From positions 1-52,463 of the forward strand of contig JAFWEV010000050.1 in assembly GCA_017512745.1 (NCBI GenBank): a DNA stretch of 52,463 bases, in the 5' to 3' direction. The notes beneath the pieces are model-generated. The model ran no database searches. It was given only the letters and a program-made list of their open reading frames with translations, and was not told the origin of the DNA. The stretch comes from Oscillospiraceae bacterium (GTDB lineage Bacteria > Bacillota > Clostridia > Oscillospirales > Ruminococcaceae). Of this stretch, positions 16,325 to 25,392 are shown in pieces. Both the position numbers and the translations under genes were made by a program. How positions within the stretch are numbered: the stretch's first letter is position 1; every line of letters begins with the position of its first letter.

Positions 16325-17815
16325 ATGCAGAGGTACATAAGTTCACGCGATCCCGCAAAGGCGGGTGTCGAATCCCACAAGGCGATATTGAGCGGGTTGG
16401 CCAAGGACGGCGGGCTCTATACTCCATACCCCGTGGATTTCTATATCGATCCCGAAAAGATCAGAGGAAAAACATATCAGGAGATAGCGCTTGAGATCAT
16501 GTCCAAATTCCTGGATGATTACTCCAGGGAAGAGCTCAGGTCATATATCTCCGGAGCTTACGATTCCAAATTTGACAATCAGGAGATCGTTCCCACCCGT
16601 GAAGTTCCCGGGATGTATCTCATGGAACTCTGGCACGGGCCCACAAGCGCCTTCAAAGACCTCGCGCTGACAATTCTTCCGTACCTGATGTCAGGTGCCA
16701 TGAAAAAGAGCGGAGACAAAAAGAAAGTCTGTATCCTCACAGCGACAAGCGGAGATACGGGCAAAGCAGCGCTGTCGGGATTTGCCGATGTCAAAGGCAC
16801 CGAGATCACGGTACTGTATCCCGAGATAGGTGTCTCCGATATACAGAAATTGCAGATGCAGACCAGCGAAGGGAACAACGTATATGTCCTCGCGGTGAAC
16901 GGCAATTTTGACGATTGCCAGCGCATTGTAAAAGAGTTCTCCACTAATGGCACTGTCCGCAATTCTTTCAGGAATATCGATATATCCAGTGCAAATTCCA
17001 TAAATATCGGCAGACTTGTTCCGCAGATAGTATATTATTTCAAATCGTATTCAGATCTGGTATCGCGCGGAAAGATAAAATGCGGCGACACTGTCAATTT
17101 CGTTGTCCCCACAGGAAACTTCGGAGATATCCTTGCTGGCTATTATGCAAAATATATCGGCCTTCCGATTAACAGACTGGTCTGTGCTTCGAATTCCAAT
17201 CATGTGCTTACGGACTTCTTCAATACAGGTATCTATTCTGTAGACCGACCGTTCCATACCACTATCTCTCCGTCAATGGACATTCTCATATCCAGCAACC
17301 TCGAACGGCTGCTGTTCAGTGCCTCCCATGCCGATACGTCTCTCAATCTCAAACTGATGAACGATCTTGCGGAGAAAAAGAGCTACGAACTGCCCGGCAG
17401 AGGCCTGGCAAAACTTCAGGATATCTTCTCGGCATACTATGCGACGGAAGATGACTGCAGATATGAGATCAAGCGGATGTGGGACCGCAATCACGTCCTC
17501 ATCGACCCTCACACGGCTGTTGCCGTCCACGCGGCGAAGCTTCACAGAGAACTCACGGGTGATGATTCCCCTGCAATAGTCCTCTCCACCGCTTCCCCGT
17601 ACAAATTCTCGCAGGATGTATTGAAATCACTCATCGGCAGTGCTCCGGACAACGCATTCGAAGCCATGGAGGAGCTGTATGAATATACCGGTGTCGACAT
17701 CCCCGCCAATCTCAGAAATCTGAAGAACAAACGGGTCAGATTCACAAAAACAGTTGAAGTCAACGAGGCAGAGGAAGCTCTGTTCTCACGGCTGGAGGAT
17801 ATATCCAATGCTTAA
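16325..17815 (+). CDS. thrC: Threonine synthase
   Basis: A 496-residue PLP enzyme converting O-phosphohomoserine to threonine. The PLP Lys is K111 in GPTSAFKDLAL. LTATSGDTGKAALSGF is the phosphate-binding region, and FVVPTGNFGDILAGYYA the Ser/Gly-rich PLP-phosphate loop. Length fits the longer (E. coli/yeast-type) family. Start is ATG 16325, 6 bp after AAGGAG (16313-16318); a GTG at 16304 precedes that site and is rejected. The gene is divergent from hom and overlaps thrB by 8 bp. Confidence 0.95.
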   Translation: MQRYISSRDPAKAGVESHKAILSGLAKDGGLYTPYPVDFYIDPEKIRGKTYQEIALEIMSKFLDDYSREELRSYISGAYDSKFDNQEIVPTREVPGMYLMELWHGPTSAFKDLALTILPYLMSGAMKKSGDKKKVCILTATSGDTGKAALSGFADVKGTEITVLYPEIGVSDIQKLQMQTSEGNNVYVLAVNGNFDDCQRIVKEFSTNGTVRNSFRNIDISSANSINIGRLVPQIVYYFKSYSDLVSRGKIKCGDTVNFVVPTGNFGDILAGYYAKYIGLPINRLVCASNSNHVLTDFFNTGIYSVDRPFHTTISPSMDILISSNLERLLFSASHADTSLNLKLMNDLAEKKSYELPGRGLAKLQDIFSAYYATEDDCRYEIKRMWDRNHVLIDPHTAVAVHAAKLHRELTGDDSPAIVLSTASPYKFSQDVLKSLIGSAPDNAFEAMEELYEYTGVDIPANLRNLKNKRVRFTKTVEVNEAEEALFSRLEDISNA

Positions 17816-18701
17816 AATAAGAGTACCGGCAACGAGCGCCAACATCGGACCGGGATTTGATTGTCTCGGCCTTGCCCTGACGCTATATAACTACTTCTCC
17901 GTCGAACCTTCCGATTCTTATGAACTGGTGAACGTTGAAGAGGAGTTCAACAACAGTGACAATCTGTTTCTGGAAGCTTACAGATATACTTCCGGTCTTC
18001 TCGGCTCCGAGACACCGGTAAAGGTCACTTTTGACTGCAACATCCCCATTTCGAGAGGTCTCGGTTCCAGTTCTGCTCTCATAACCGCCGGTGCGATCGC
18101 AGCCAACAAACTGTGCGGAGACAAGATGAGCAGCGGCGAACTGTTTCAGGTCATCTCCGATATCGAAGGTCACCCGGACAATGTCGCTCCATGTCTCTAC
18201 GGAGGGATGACCGCATCTCTTCAGAATGACGGCAGATGGCTCTCAGCGCAGATCAGCATAGACAGCCGATTCAAATTCTGCGTTCTGATCCCCGATTTCG
18301 AAGTCAGCACAGAGCAAGCGAGAGCCATACTTCCTTCCGAGTATTCGAGAGAGGATTCCGTGTTCAATTCTTCTCATGCGATCCTGCTCTGCGAAGCTCT
18401 CAGGACAGGCAACATGGGACTTCTGATGGCTTCCGCAAAGGACAGGATCCATGAGCCCTACAGAATGAGACTGATACACGATTATGATCTTGTCAGGGAT
18501 ATCTGTCTTGATGACAGCGACTCTGTATTCCTCATAAGTGGGTCCGGCTCCACCTGTATGATGATCAGCATGTCTGAACTGTCGGAAAAATCCAGAAGCA
18601 GGATCCATGAAGGAACATCTCACAACTGGGAGATCAGGGATCTTCAGATCTCTCAGGGTGCATGCTACTGGGAGGACCACAAATGGAAAACGATTATCTG
18701 A
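17808..18701 (+). CDS. thrB: Homoserine kinase
   Basis: A 297-residue GHMP kinase that makes O-phosphohomoserine, the substrate of thrC. The N-terminal RVPATSANIGPGFDCLG is GHMP motif 1, ISRGLGSSSALITA the ATP-binding motif 2, and LISGSGSTCMMIS motif 3. Start is ATG 17808 after GGAGG (17794-17798), inside the last codons of thrC. It overlaps the following ACT gene by 19 bp, so all three are translationally coupled. Confidence 0.94.
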   Translation: MLKIRVPATSANIGPGFDCLGLALTLYNYFSVEPSDSYELVNVEEEFNNSDNLFLEAYRYTSGLLGSETPVKVTFDCNIPISRGLGSSSALITAGAIAANKLCGDKMSSGELFQVISDIEGHPDNVAPCLYGGMTASLQNDGRWLSAQISIDSRFKFCVLIPDFEVSTEQARAILPSEYSREDSVFNSSHAILLCEALRTGNMGLLMASAKDRIHEPYRMRLIHDYDLVRDICLDDSDSVFLISGSGSTCMMISMSELSEKSRSRIHEGTSHNWEIRDLQISQGACYWEDHKWKTII

Positions 18702-19120
18702 TCGTATCTACAAAGGTGCTGCCTGACTATCTGAAGAAAGTCATCGAAGCAAAGCTGCTTCTCGAATCCCATCAGGTCTCCAACGTCACCGAAGCTTCCA
18801 AAGCCGTGGGAATATCGAGGACAACGTTCTACAAATACAAGGATCACGTGTTTATGCCGGGAGAGACAAGTGTAGGCAGAAGAGCCGTCATAAACATGGT
18901 CCTGTCACATAAAAAAGGTCTTCTTTCCAAGGTCATCAACTGTCTCTCTATTAACGGGGCAAATATCATCACCATATCTCAGTCGGTCCCCGTCCAGAAC
19001 ATGGCTGACGTTATGGTCACCATCGATCTTGCCGGTTCGGAGTGTTCCGCCGATGATCTGGTCAAAAGTATCAAAGAAATCCCGGAGATTCTCTCCGTCC
19101 GGCTGGAAGCTATCGGATGA
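18683..19120 (+). CDS. UPF0735-type ACT-domain protein (PheB-like)
   Basis: A 145-residue protein. The N-terminal half resembles a helix-turn-helix (LLESHQVSNVTEASKAVGISRTTFYKY has a clear helix-turn-helix look). The C-terminal half is an ACT domain starting RRAVINMVLSHKKGLLSKVINCLS. Homologues (UPF0735, formerly PheB) commonly neighbour hom or thrB and are thought to regulate amino-acid metabolism by binding an amino acid. Start is ATG 18683 after GGAGG. As the third gene of thrC-thrB it may be the pathway's amino-acid sensor; that is inference. Confidence 0.85.
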   Translation: MENDYLIVSTKVLPDYLKKVIEAKLLLESHQVSNVTEASKAVGISRTTFYKYKDHVFMPGETSVGRRAVINMVLSHKKGLLSKVINCLSINGANIITISQSVPVQNMADVMVTIDLAGSECSADDLVKSIKEIPEILSVRLEAIG

Positions 19121-19122
19121 AG

Positions 19123-19140
19123 AAACCCTTCGGGTTTTTT
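19123..19140 (+). terminator. Terminator of thrC-thrB-ACT operon
   Basis: AAACCC (19123-19128) and GGGTTT (19132-19137) with a 3-nt loop, running into T's at 19135-19141. The stem is short. Confidence 0.7.
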
Positions 19141-19338
19141 TATTGTGAATTATCCATATTAATTACATAGGTTTTTCTATCTTTTTTTCATTTATCACTG
19201 TATTATTCAAACCGTATTTTCGATATAATATATACGGGAAAAGTTGGCGACTTATTCGCATTTCCGATTCTCATTTTTAGTATTCACTATAATGCTGAAT
19301 TCTTTAACAAAGTATATTTTTAAAAAGGAGCTTTCATT

Positions 19339-20941
19339 ATGTCAAAGATCGATCTTACACAATATGGCATAACCGGCACAACTGAGATAGTCCACAATCC
19401 GTCATATGATTTCCTCTATGAAGAAGAGATCAAACCGGAACTCACAGGCTATGATAAAGGCCAGGTCACGGAACTCGGTGCCGTTAATGTTATGACCGGA
19501 ATCTACACCGGCCGTTCCTAACGATAAATTCATCGTTATGGACGAGAATTCAAAGGACACTGTATGGTGGACAACCCCTGAATACAAGAACGACAACCAT
19601 CCTGCATCCGAAGAGACATGGGCAGCCGTAAAGAAGATCGCTGTTGACGAACTCTGCAATAAGAGACTCTTTGTTGTTGACGCATTCTGCGGCACCAACA
19701 AGGATACGCGCATGGCAGTCCGCTTCATCCTCGAAGTGGCATGGCAGGCACACTTCATCAAGAATATGTTCATCCAGCCGACAGATGAGGAACTCGAGAA
19801 CTTTGAGCCTGACTTCGTAGTCTACAACGCCTCCAAGGCAAAAGTTGAAAACTACAAAGAGCTCGGCCTCAATTCCGAGACAGCAGTTGTCTTCAACATC
19901 ACAAGCCGCGAATCTGTTATCATCAACACATGGTACGGCGGTGAGATGAAGAAGGGCATGTTCTCAATGATGAACTATTACCTCCCGCTCAAGGGCATCG
20001 CTGCAATGCACTGCTCCGCAAACACAGACATGAACGGCGAGAACACCGCTATTTTCTTCGGTCTCTCCGGAACAGGCAAAACAACACTTTCCACCGATCC
20101 CAAGAGACTTCTCATCGGCGATGACGAGCACGGTTGGGACGATCACGGCGTATTCAACTTTGAAGGCGGATGCTATGCCAAGGTCATTAATCTCGATAAA
20201 GAGTCTGAACCCGACATCTACAATGCTATAAAGAGAGATGCTCTTCTTGAAAACGTCACTGTAGATGAGAACGGCAAGATCGATTTCGCCGACAAGAGCG
20301 TCACAGAGAACACCCGCGTTTCCTACCCGATCACCCACATCGAGAAGATCGTACGTCCTGTTTCCGCAGCTCCGGAAGCAAAGAACGTCATCTTCCTCTC
20401 AGCAGATGCATTCGGAGTACTTCCTCCCGTATCTATCCTTACACCTGACCAGACAAAGTATTACTTCCTCTCCGGATTCACAGCAAAGCTCGCCGGAACA
20501 GAGCGCGGAATCACAGAGCCTACACCGACATTCTCCGCATGCTTCGGCCAGGCCTTCCTCGAACTCCATCCGACAAAATACGGTGAAGAGCTCGTAAAGA
20601 GAATGGAAAAGAGCGGTGCGAAAGCATATCTCGTAAACACAGGCTGGAACGGCTCTGGAAAACGTATCTCCATCAAGGATACCCGCGGAATCATCGACGC
20701 CATCCTCAACGGAGATGTTCTCAAAGCTCCGACAAAGATGATCCCGATCTTCAACCTCGAAGTTCCGACAGAACTCCCCGGTGTTGACAGCGGAATCCTC
20801 GATCCTCGCGACACATATGCAGATCCTGCAGAGTGGGATGAGAAGGCAAAAGACCTCGCCAGCAGATTCATCAAGAACTTTAAGAAATACGAGTACAACG
20901 AAGCCGGAAAGGCACTTGTTCCCGCAGGTCCTCAGCTCTGA
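19339..20941 (+). pseudogene. pckA: Phosphoenolpyruvate carboxykinase (ATP), frameshifted
   Basis: The gene starts at ATG 19339 behind AAGGAG and reads 60 codons of a normal PckA N-terminus to GIYTGRS, then meets TAA at 19519-19521. The rest continues in the +1 frame as (P)[17 protein letters not shown] and runs to 20941 with all core motifs: the kinase loop [24 protein letters not shown], and a normal C-terminus. The family motif G-R-S-P-x-D-K-F spans the break, so a 2-bp deletion around 19517-19519 is the simplest explanation. The whole would be about 534 aa, the normal length, decarboxylating oxaloacetate to PEP. The second frame has an ATG (19538) but no ribosome binding site. Real inactivation or an assembly error are both possible. 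Confidence 0.85.
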
Positions 20942-20963
20942 TAACTCATTGATCAAAACAACC

Positions 20964-21002
20964 AAAAATCTCCGGGCTCATATGAGTCCGGAGATTTTTT
21001 TG
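20964..21002. terminator. Bidirectional terminator after pckA
   Basis: A long hairpin: AAAAATCTCCGG (20964-20975) pairs with CCGGAGATTTTT, enclosing a smaller CTCATATGAG palindrome, followed by a T-run. It separates pckA from the convergent hydroxyacid dehydrogenase gene. Confidence 0.88.
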
Positions 21003-21016
21003 CAATTTTTTAAGTA

Positions 21017-21973
21017 TCACCAGGGATTGCACCATGCCTTGGGTTCTTCTCCCTTTATGATCCTTACAGCATCTTCCGCGGCGATCCGCTGAACGTTTCC
21101 CTGCGTCATTGTGCAGTACCAGCTGCAGTGATCAGTTACCGTGACATTGTCCAGTGAAAAAAGTTCATGCGAAAGATCCGGCGGTTCCTGTTCGAAGACA
21201 TCGATACCTGCTCCGAAAATGAGCCCACTCTTAAGCGCATCCGCAAGCGCGTCGATATCCACAAGACCGCCTCTTGAAGTATTAATCAGTATTGCCGTCG
21301 GTTTCATCAGCTCAAGAGTCTTCTTGTTGACAATATGGTATGTATCTTCTGTAAGAGGAGCATGAAGAGAAACTATATCCGATTCTGAAAAGAGAGTTTC
21401 AAGATCCGTCATCCTGATACCTTCACACTCGCCTGCATACGGATCAAACCCCAGTATCTCGGAGAACCCTATACCTGAGATCTTTTTTGCAAAAGCCCGT
21501 CCTATCTTTCCGCATCCGATTATTCCGACTTTTCTTCCCTCGAAACCGTACATAGGTTCCGCTGCGCCTATATCCCATGAGCCGTTTCTCACTGCCCTGT
21601 CTCTCGTGACAAGTCTTCTCGCTACCGCAAACATAAGAGCCATGGCATGCTCGGGAACTATAGACGGAGCGCCGTAATCCGGAACATTCGCCACATAAAT
21701 ATGCTTTTCTCTCGCATAATCGAGATCGATATTGTCCACACCTACACCGTATCTTACTATGCCCGCACAGTGATCAAGCCCGTCCAGCACCCTCTTTGTG
21801 ATAAGTGTTTCCCTCGTCATTATGCAGTCGGCGTCACGGACACATTCTATTATTCTGTCCTCATCTTCTCCCGGGTCGCTAAAAATGAGATCAGCATCTA
21901 TAGCCGAAAAAAGCCTCTTCTCGACATCAAAATCGGGATAATTAACATTCAGGATAACAACCTTCTTGCCCAT
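21017..21973 (-). CDS. D-2-hydroxyacid dehydrogenase, CtBP-like
   Basis: A 318-residue NAD-dependent D-2-hydroxyacid dehydrogenase. IIGCGKIGRAFAKK is the NAD loop, the catalytic Arg is in NTSRGG, Glu in FEQEPP, and His in TDHCSWYC. The last motif (D-H-x-x-W-Y) is typical of the C-terminal-binding-protein-like branch, different from the S-P-H-A-A form of the enzyme at 11796-12761. It is the last of four minus-strand genes (rRNA methyltransferase, EamA, GNAT, this gene) with 12 bp before it. Substrate unknown. Confidence 0.82.
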   Translation of the reverse strand: MGKKVVILNVNYPDFDVEKRLFSAIDADLIFSDPGEDEDRIIECVRDADCIMTRETLITKRVLDGLDHCAGIVRYGVGVDNIDLDYAREKHIYVANVPDYGAPSIVPEHAMALMFAVARRLVTRDRAVRNGSWDIGAAEPMYGFEGRKVGIIGCGKIGRAFAKKISGIGFSEILGFDPYAGECEGIRMTDLETLFSESDIVSLHAPLTEDTYHIVNKKTLELMKPTAILINTSRGGLVDIDALADALKSGLIFGAGIDVFEQEPPDLSHELFSLDNVTVTDHCSWYCTMTQGNVQRIAAEDAVRIIKGEEPKAWCNPW

Positions 21974-21985
21974 CTTCTGCCCCTC

Positions 21986-22552
21986 CTACCGTATTTTCAC
22001 ATGCAGCAGATTGTTGATTCCCGGGATCATATATCTGTAAAGGGCTACAAGACTGTCTCTGCAGTCGCTTTCAGCCGTTTCAGTGCGGATCGGAATATTG
22101 AAGATCGCGTAATCCACTCCGAACACTTTGCTTCGTATAGCGGTTTTTACCGCTCCGCGGTCCAGATAAAACCGGTCGCGCCGATCCCTCTCGATCCGCT
22201 CATCTTCATTTGCTGCCACGTCGATATCTTCAGTCTCAACGAGTATACCATCGGTATCCGCATTGTCCTTAAGATACGATATCAGCTCTGTCCCTATTCC
22301 ACTGCCTCTTCTGCTCTCCGAAACGGCGAAATAATCGAGAAGCATGTGCCCGACACCCGGTCTTTCCACCAGGAAAGCGTATCCCAGTATCTCTTCCCCG
22401 TCTGTGGCACCGACGGCGCAGTATTCGCCGTTTCTGTACATCCGCTCTATCTTGAACCAGGGCTTGATCTCTGACCTAGGGAAATCCCTCTGCATACAGC
22501 CGTAATATATGTTTTTTACCTCTTCCAGAGTAAGCCCGCGTATCTCAGACAT
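21986..22552 (-). CDS. GNAT-family N-acetyltransferase
   Basis: A 188-residue acetyltransferase of the GNAT fold. LLDYFAVSESRRGSGIGTELISYL contains the acetyl-CoA loop R-R-x-x-G-I-G, with the preceding beta-4 strand and a conserved Glu-rich region (VETEDIDV) after it. The acceptor cannot be told. The start overlaps the end of the EamA transporter gene by 8 bp, so the two are likely cotranslated. Confidence 0.8.
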   Translation of the reverse strand: MSEIRGLTLEEVKNIYYGCMQRDFPRSEIKPWFKIERMYRNGEYCAVGATDGEEILGYAFLVERPGVGHMLLDYFAVSESRRGSGIGTELISYLKDNADTDGILVETEDIDVAANEDERIERDRRDRFYLDRGAVKTAIRSKVFGVDYAIFNIPIRTETAESDCRDSLVALYRYMIPGINNLLHVKIR

Positions 22553-23423
22553 TTTTATTATCCTTTACCGGAACAATATCGCTGAGAAGTGTGGATCCGA
22601 GTATGAGAACCGCACCGACAATCTCCTTCAAGCCCATATGTTCTCTGAGAATAAGCGCCGAGAGTATGATCGCTACAACGGGATCAACATAGCTGTAGAT
22701 AGCTATCGTCTGCGCTTTCAGGCCGTCCATCGATCCGAAGTACAGCCAATAGGCCACGCCGGTATGGATAACACCTATTATCAGAAGCACTATTACTGCG
22801 CGTGTATTGAACACCGAATTCCCCAGTCCTCCCGTGATTAGGATGTATGGCAGTATAACTGCAGTTGCCGAGATCAGCTGGGTTGCCGTCTTCTCATATG
22901 CATCCATATCTCTTATAAACTTGTTCATAAGAATAACGCTCGCGTAGAGCACAGCTGCCCCGAGACCGAAAAGGATGCCGACAAAACTTCCTCCGTCGCC
23001 CGACCCTATTCCAGAGATGAGATACATTCCAAACAGCGAGAGCGCTACAAAAAGCATTTTGAGCGGGGTAAGCCTCTCTTTAAGGATCAAAGGCGAAAGG
23101 ATCGTCACAAACGCCGGTGCAAGATAATAGCACAGCGTGGCAATTGAGACTGAAGTGTACCTGTAGGCTTCAAAGAGAAGTATCCAGTTGACACCTATCG
23201 CGGCCCCAGAAATGATCAGCAGCAAAAGGTTCTTCCTCAGTTTTTCCGAAGAGATACCCTTCTTTCTCATAACGATCACTACGCACAGAAAAGCTGAGCC
23301 TATCAATCCTCTGAAAAATGCTACTATCGCAGACGGCATCGATAGAGCGCGCACAAACAGTCCGATAGTTCCGTATATGGTCATAGCCGCAATGAGGCTT
23401 ATTTTGTCTTTTTTATTCTCCAT
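22545..23423 (-). CDS. EamA/DMT-superfamily transporter
   Basis: A 292-residue protein with ten hydrophobic helices in two EamA repeats (the second includes SVILMNKFIRDMDAYEKT and ends VGAVLILGSTLLSD). Members export amino acids, nucleobases or other metabolites. Start is ATG 23423 with AGGTGAT upstream; its ATG overlaps the methyltransferase stop by one base (TGATG). A start at 23447 would enter the previous gene without a ribosome binding site. Substrate unknown. Confidence 0.85.
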   Translation of the reverse strand: MENKKDKISLIAAMTIYGTIGLFVRALSMPSAIVAFFRGLIGSAFLCVVIVMRKKGISSEKLRKNLLLLIISGAAIGVNWILLFEAYRYTSVSIATLCYYLAPAFVTILSPLILKERLTPLKMLFVALSLFGMYLISGIGSGDGGSFVGILFGLGAAVLYASVILMNKFIRDMDAYEKTATQLISATAVILPYILITGGLGNSVFNTRAVIVLLIIGVIHTGVAYWLYFGSMDGLKAQTIAIYSYVDPVVAIILSALILREHMGLKEIVGAVLILGSTLLSDIVPVKDNKNV

Positions 23424-24640
23424 CAGATCACCTGGTAAATATAACATTTGAGATATTCCGTGTCAGGAGCACCTATCAGTACAGGATGGTCAGGGGATGC
23501 TCCCCTCTTCTCTATCAGTCTGAGTCTGACTCCCGCCTCATCAGCAGCCTTTGCCACGGTTCTCTCAAACAGTTCCGGAGTCATGAATCTTGAACAGGAG
23601 CACGTGACAAGATAACCTCCTCTCGGGAGCAATTTCATAGCCAGATAGTTTATCTTTTCATAACCCGCAGAAGCGCTTTTCACCGTATTCCTGCTTTTTG
23701 TGAATGCGGGCGGATCGAGTATTATGAAGTCCCACTGCCTGTCGCCGGACGCGGCATGTTCCGTGAGATAATCGAAAACATCATGCTTTTCAAACGAGAT
23801 GTTGACAAGCCCGTTCATCTTAGCATTCCTGTCTGCCTCTTCCACTGCCGACATGGAGATATCTATGCCAAGAACAGTTTCAGCTCCGGATGCAGCGCAG
23901 TTGAGAGCAAACCCGCCGGTATGAGTGCAGCAGTCGAGCACTTTTTTCCCTCTCGAGTACCGGGCAGCGGCCGCGTGGTTATATTTCTGGTCGAGAAAAT
24001 ACCCCGTCTTCTGCCCGTCAACAAAATCAACTCTTATCTTTAGGCCGTTTTCATTGACCAGTACTTCTTTTCTTGAGACATCGGTCCCAAGGCTTTCAGT
24101 CAGTCTGAATCCGACAGAATCTACGAGGCCCTCGAGCTGTCTGTTCTTTCCTGTACTTCTCTCCCAGACTGCCGTAACCGTCTCGTCCATATCCTTAAGA
24201 GTATCCGTCATGATCTCAAACAGAGAATCTTTTATCCTGTCTATACCGAGATTCAGCACTTCTGCGCACAGCACATCACCATATCTGTCTACGGTGAGCC
24301 CGGGAAATCCGTCCGAATCTCCGAAAATCAGTCTGCAGCAGCCGAAATCATCTCCCATGACCTGTTTCCTGTAATCGAAAGCCCACCTGATCTTTCTCTT
24401 CCAGAATTCACGGTCGATGATATCGTTGGAATTCCTGGTGACGAGTCTGACTCTGAGTTTAGAGGACGAATTATAGAAGCCTGTGCCGAGATACCTGTCT
24501 TTCTCGGAATACACATAAACAATTCCTCCGTCATTTATGTTTTCTCCCGCCGAAACCTCAGTGTCATAGACCCAGGGAAATCCGTCTTTGACTGTTTTTT
24601 CAGCCTTTTTCGTTATTGTTACTTTAGGATAATTCTGCAT
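23423..24640 (-). CDS. Class I SAM-dependent rRNA cytosine-5 methyltransferase, RlmI-like
   Basis: A 405-residue protein with an N-terminal PUA domain (KVTITKKAEKTVKDGFPWVYDTEV) and a Rossmann methyltransferase domain. KVLDCCTHTGGFALN is the SAM-binding motif I, FIILDPPAFTKSR motif IV (N/D-P-P-x-F), and VTCSCSRFMTPELF holds the catalytic Cys region seen in RlmI. RlmI methylates C1962 of 23S rRNA. Start is ATG 24640, two codons after a possible upstream ATG. It leads the four-gene leftward operon. Confidence 0.86.
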   Translation of the reverse strand: MQNYPKVTITKKAEKTVKDGFPWVYDTEVSAGENINDGGIVYVYSEKDRYLGTGFYNSSSKLRVRLVTRNSNDIIDREFWKRKIRWAFDYRKQVMGDDFGCCRLIFGDSDGFPGLTVDRYGDVLCAEVLNLGIDRIKDSLFEIMTDTLKDMDETVTAVWERSTGKNRQLEGLVDSVGFRLTESLGTDVSRKEVLVNENGLKIRVDFVDGQKTGYFLDQKYNHAAAARYSRGKKVLDCCTHTGGFALNCAASGAETVLGIDISMSAVEEADRNAKMNGLVNISFEKHDVFDYLTEHAASGDRQWDFIILDPPAFTKSRNTVKSASAGYEKINYLAMKLLPRGGYLVTCSCSRFMTPELFERTVAKAADEAGVRLRLIEKRGASPDHPVLIGAPDTEYLKCYIYQVI

Positions 24641-24791
24641 GAGCACTTCCCTTATCAGAAAAAACTTTATGACAGAATTTTATGCCAAGACGAAGACTCT
24701 TTCAAGAAAAAGAGACATGCAGCCTTTTAGCGACCGCATATCCCCAGTAAGTATTGTTCTCCCCTCTGCTGTCAGTCAGAAGAGTCCGGCA

Positions 24792-25223
24792 TCATCTTGC
24801 GTAATATGCTTTCATGATCTTCGCGACCTGATCTTCTGCTCCTGTCAGGATGATCCTGCCCATTCCGCTATCACGTCCGAAACTGAATGTGACATCGGTG
24901 ACATTCTCCATCTCTCTGCAGAAAAAGAGTGATAATTCATTTCCCTCGGTTACAGTTACCGGAACATCAAGAATAACACATGTACGGCGCTCTCTTTTCT
25001 TCTTTTCAGCCATGAAATCGAATACCGCGCTGCTGCGCTTAATGCGAAGGCCTTCTTTCACGAACGGTTCGTTGAAGAACTTGTCCAGATCATCGGCCGA
25101 AAACTGCCATACTCCATCTGGCTTCTTCCCTTTGAGCAGACCCTGATTGAGATAATTGCGCAATGTTCTTGTTGTGAATCCCGTCATCATCGCAAGTTCG
25201 TTAAGATTATATGTTCTGTCCAT
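24792..25223 (-). CDS. MerR-like helix-turn-helix protein
   Basis: A 143-residue protein. Residues 1-50 form a MerR-type winged helix (YNLNELAMMTGFTTRTLRNYL, then QGLLKGKKPDGVWQFSADDLDKFF). The rest is a small alpha/beta domain with KKRERRTCVILDVP and ends with a helix. No classic effector-binding motif is recognised. It is flanked by about 150 bp of gene-free DNA on each side and has a GGAGAG ribosome binding site, so it is probably monocistronic. Target unknown. Confidence 0.7.
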   Translation of the reverse strand: MDRTYNLNELAMMTGFTTRTLRNYLNQGLLKGKKPDGVWQFSADDLDKFFNEPFVKEGLRIKRSSAVFDFMAEKKKRERRTCVILDVPVTVTEGNELSLFFCREMENVTDVTFSFGRDSGMGRIILTGAEDQVAKIMKAYYAR

Positions 25224-25323
25224 TGTTTTCTCTCCAGTAGTTTATACTCGGTCTCGACCTCTGTTTATATGATAGCCGGCATCCCAACGCATAACAATTT
25301 GAAATGCAGGCACTTTTTCATAG

Positions 25324-25356
25324 CACAAAACCGCTGCCACCGACAGCGGTTTTGTG
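25324..25356 (-). terminator. Hairpin downstream of sdpI-like gene
   Basis: Perfect 13-bp arms CACAAAACCGCTG (25324-25336) and complement (25344-25356), 7-nt loop. The T-run is inside the stem (TTTTGTG), so efficiency is uncertain. Confidence 0.7.
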
Positions 25357-25392
25357 TATACAGATCGATCACCTTGTATTGTTCTCAGAGGT

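Noticed and set aside
19141..19338. Riboswitch or RNA gene before pckA
   Set aside because: The AT-rich 200 bp contain TATAAT-like words but no well-spaced -35, no GC-rich paired core and no motif I recognise.
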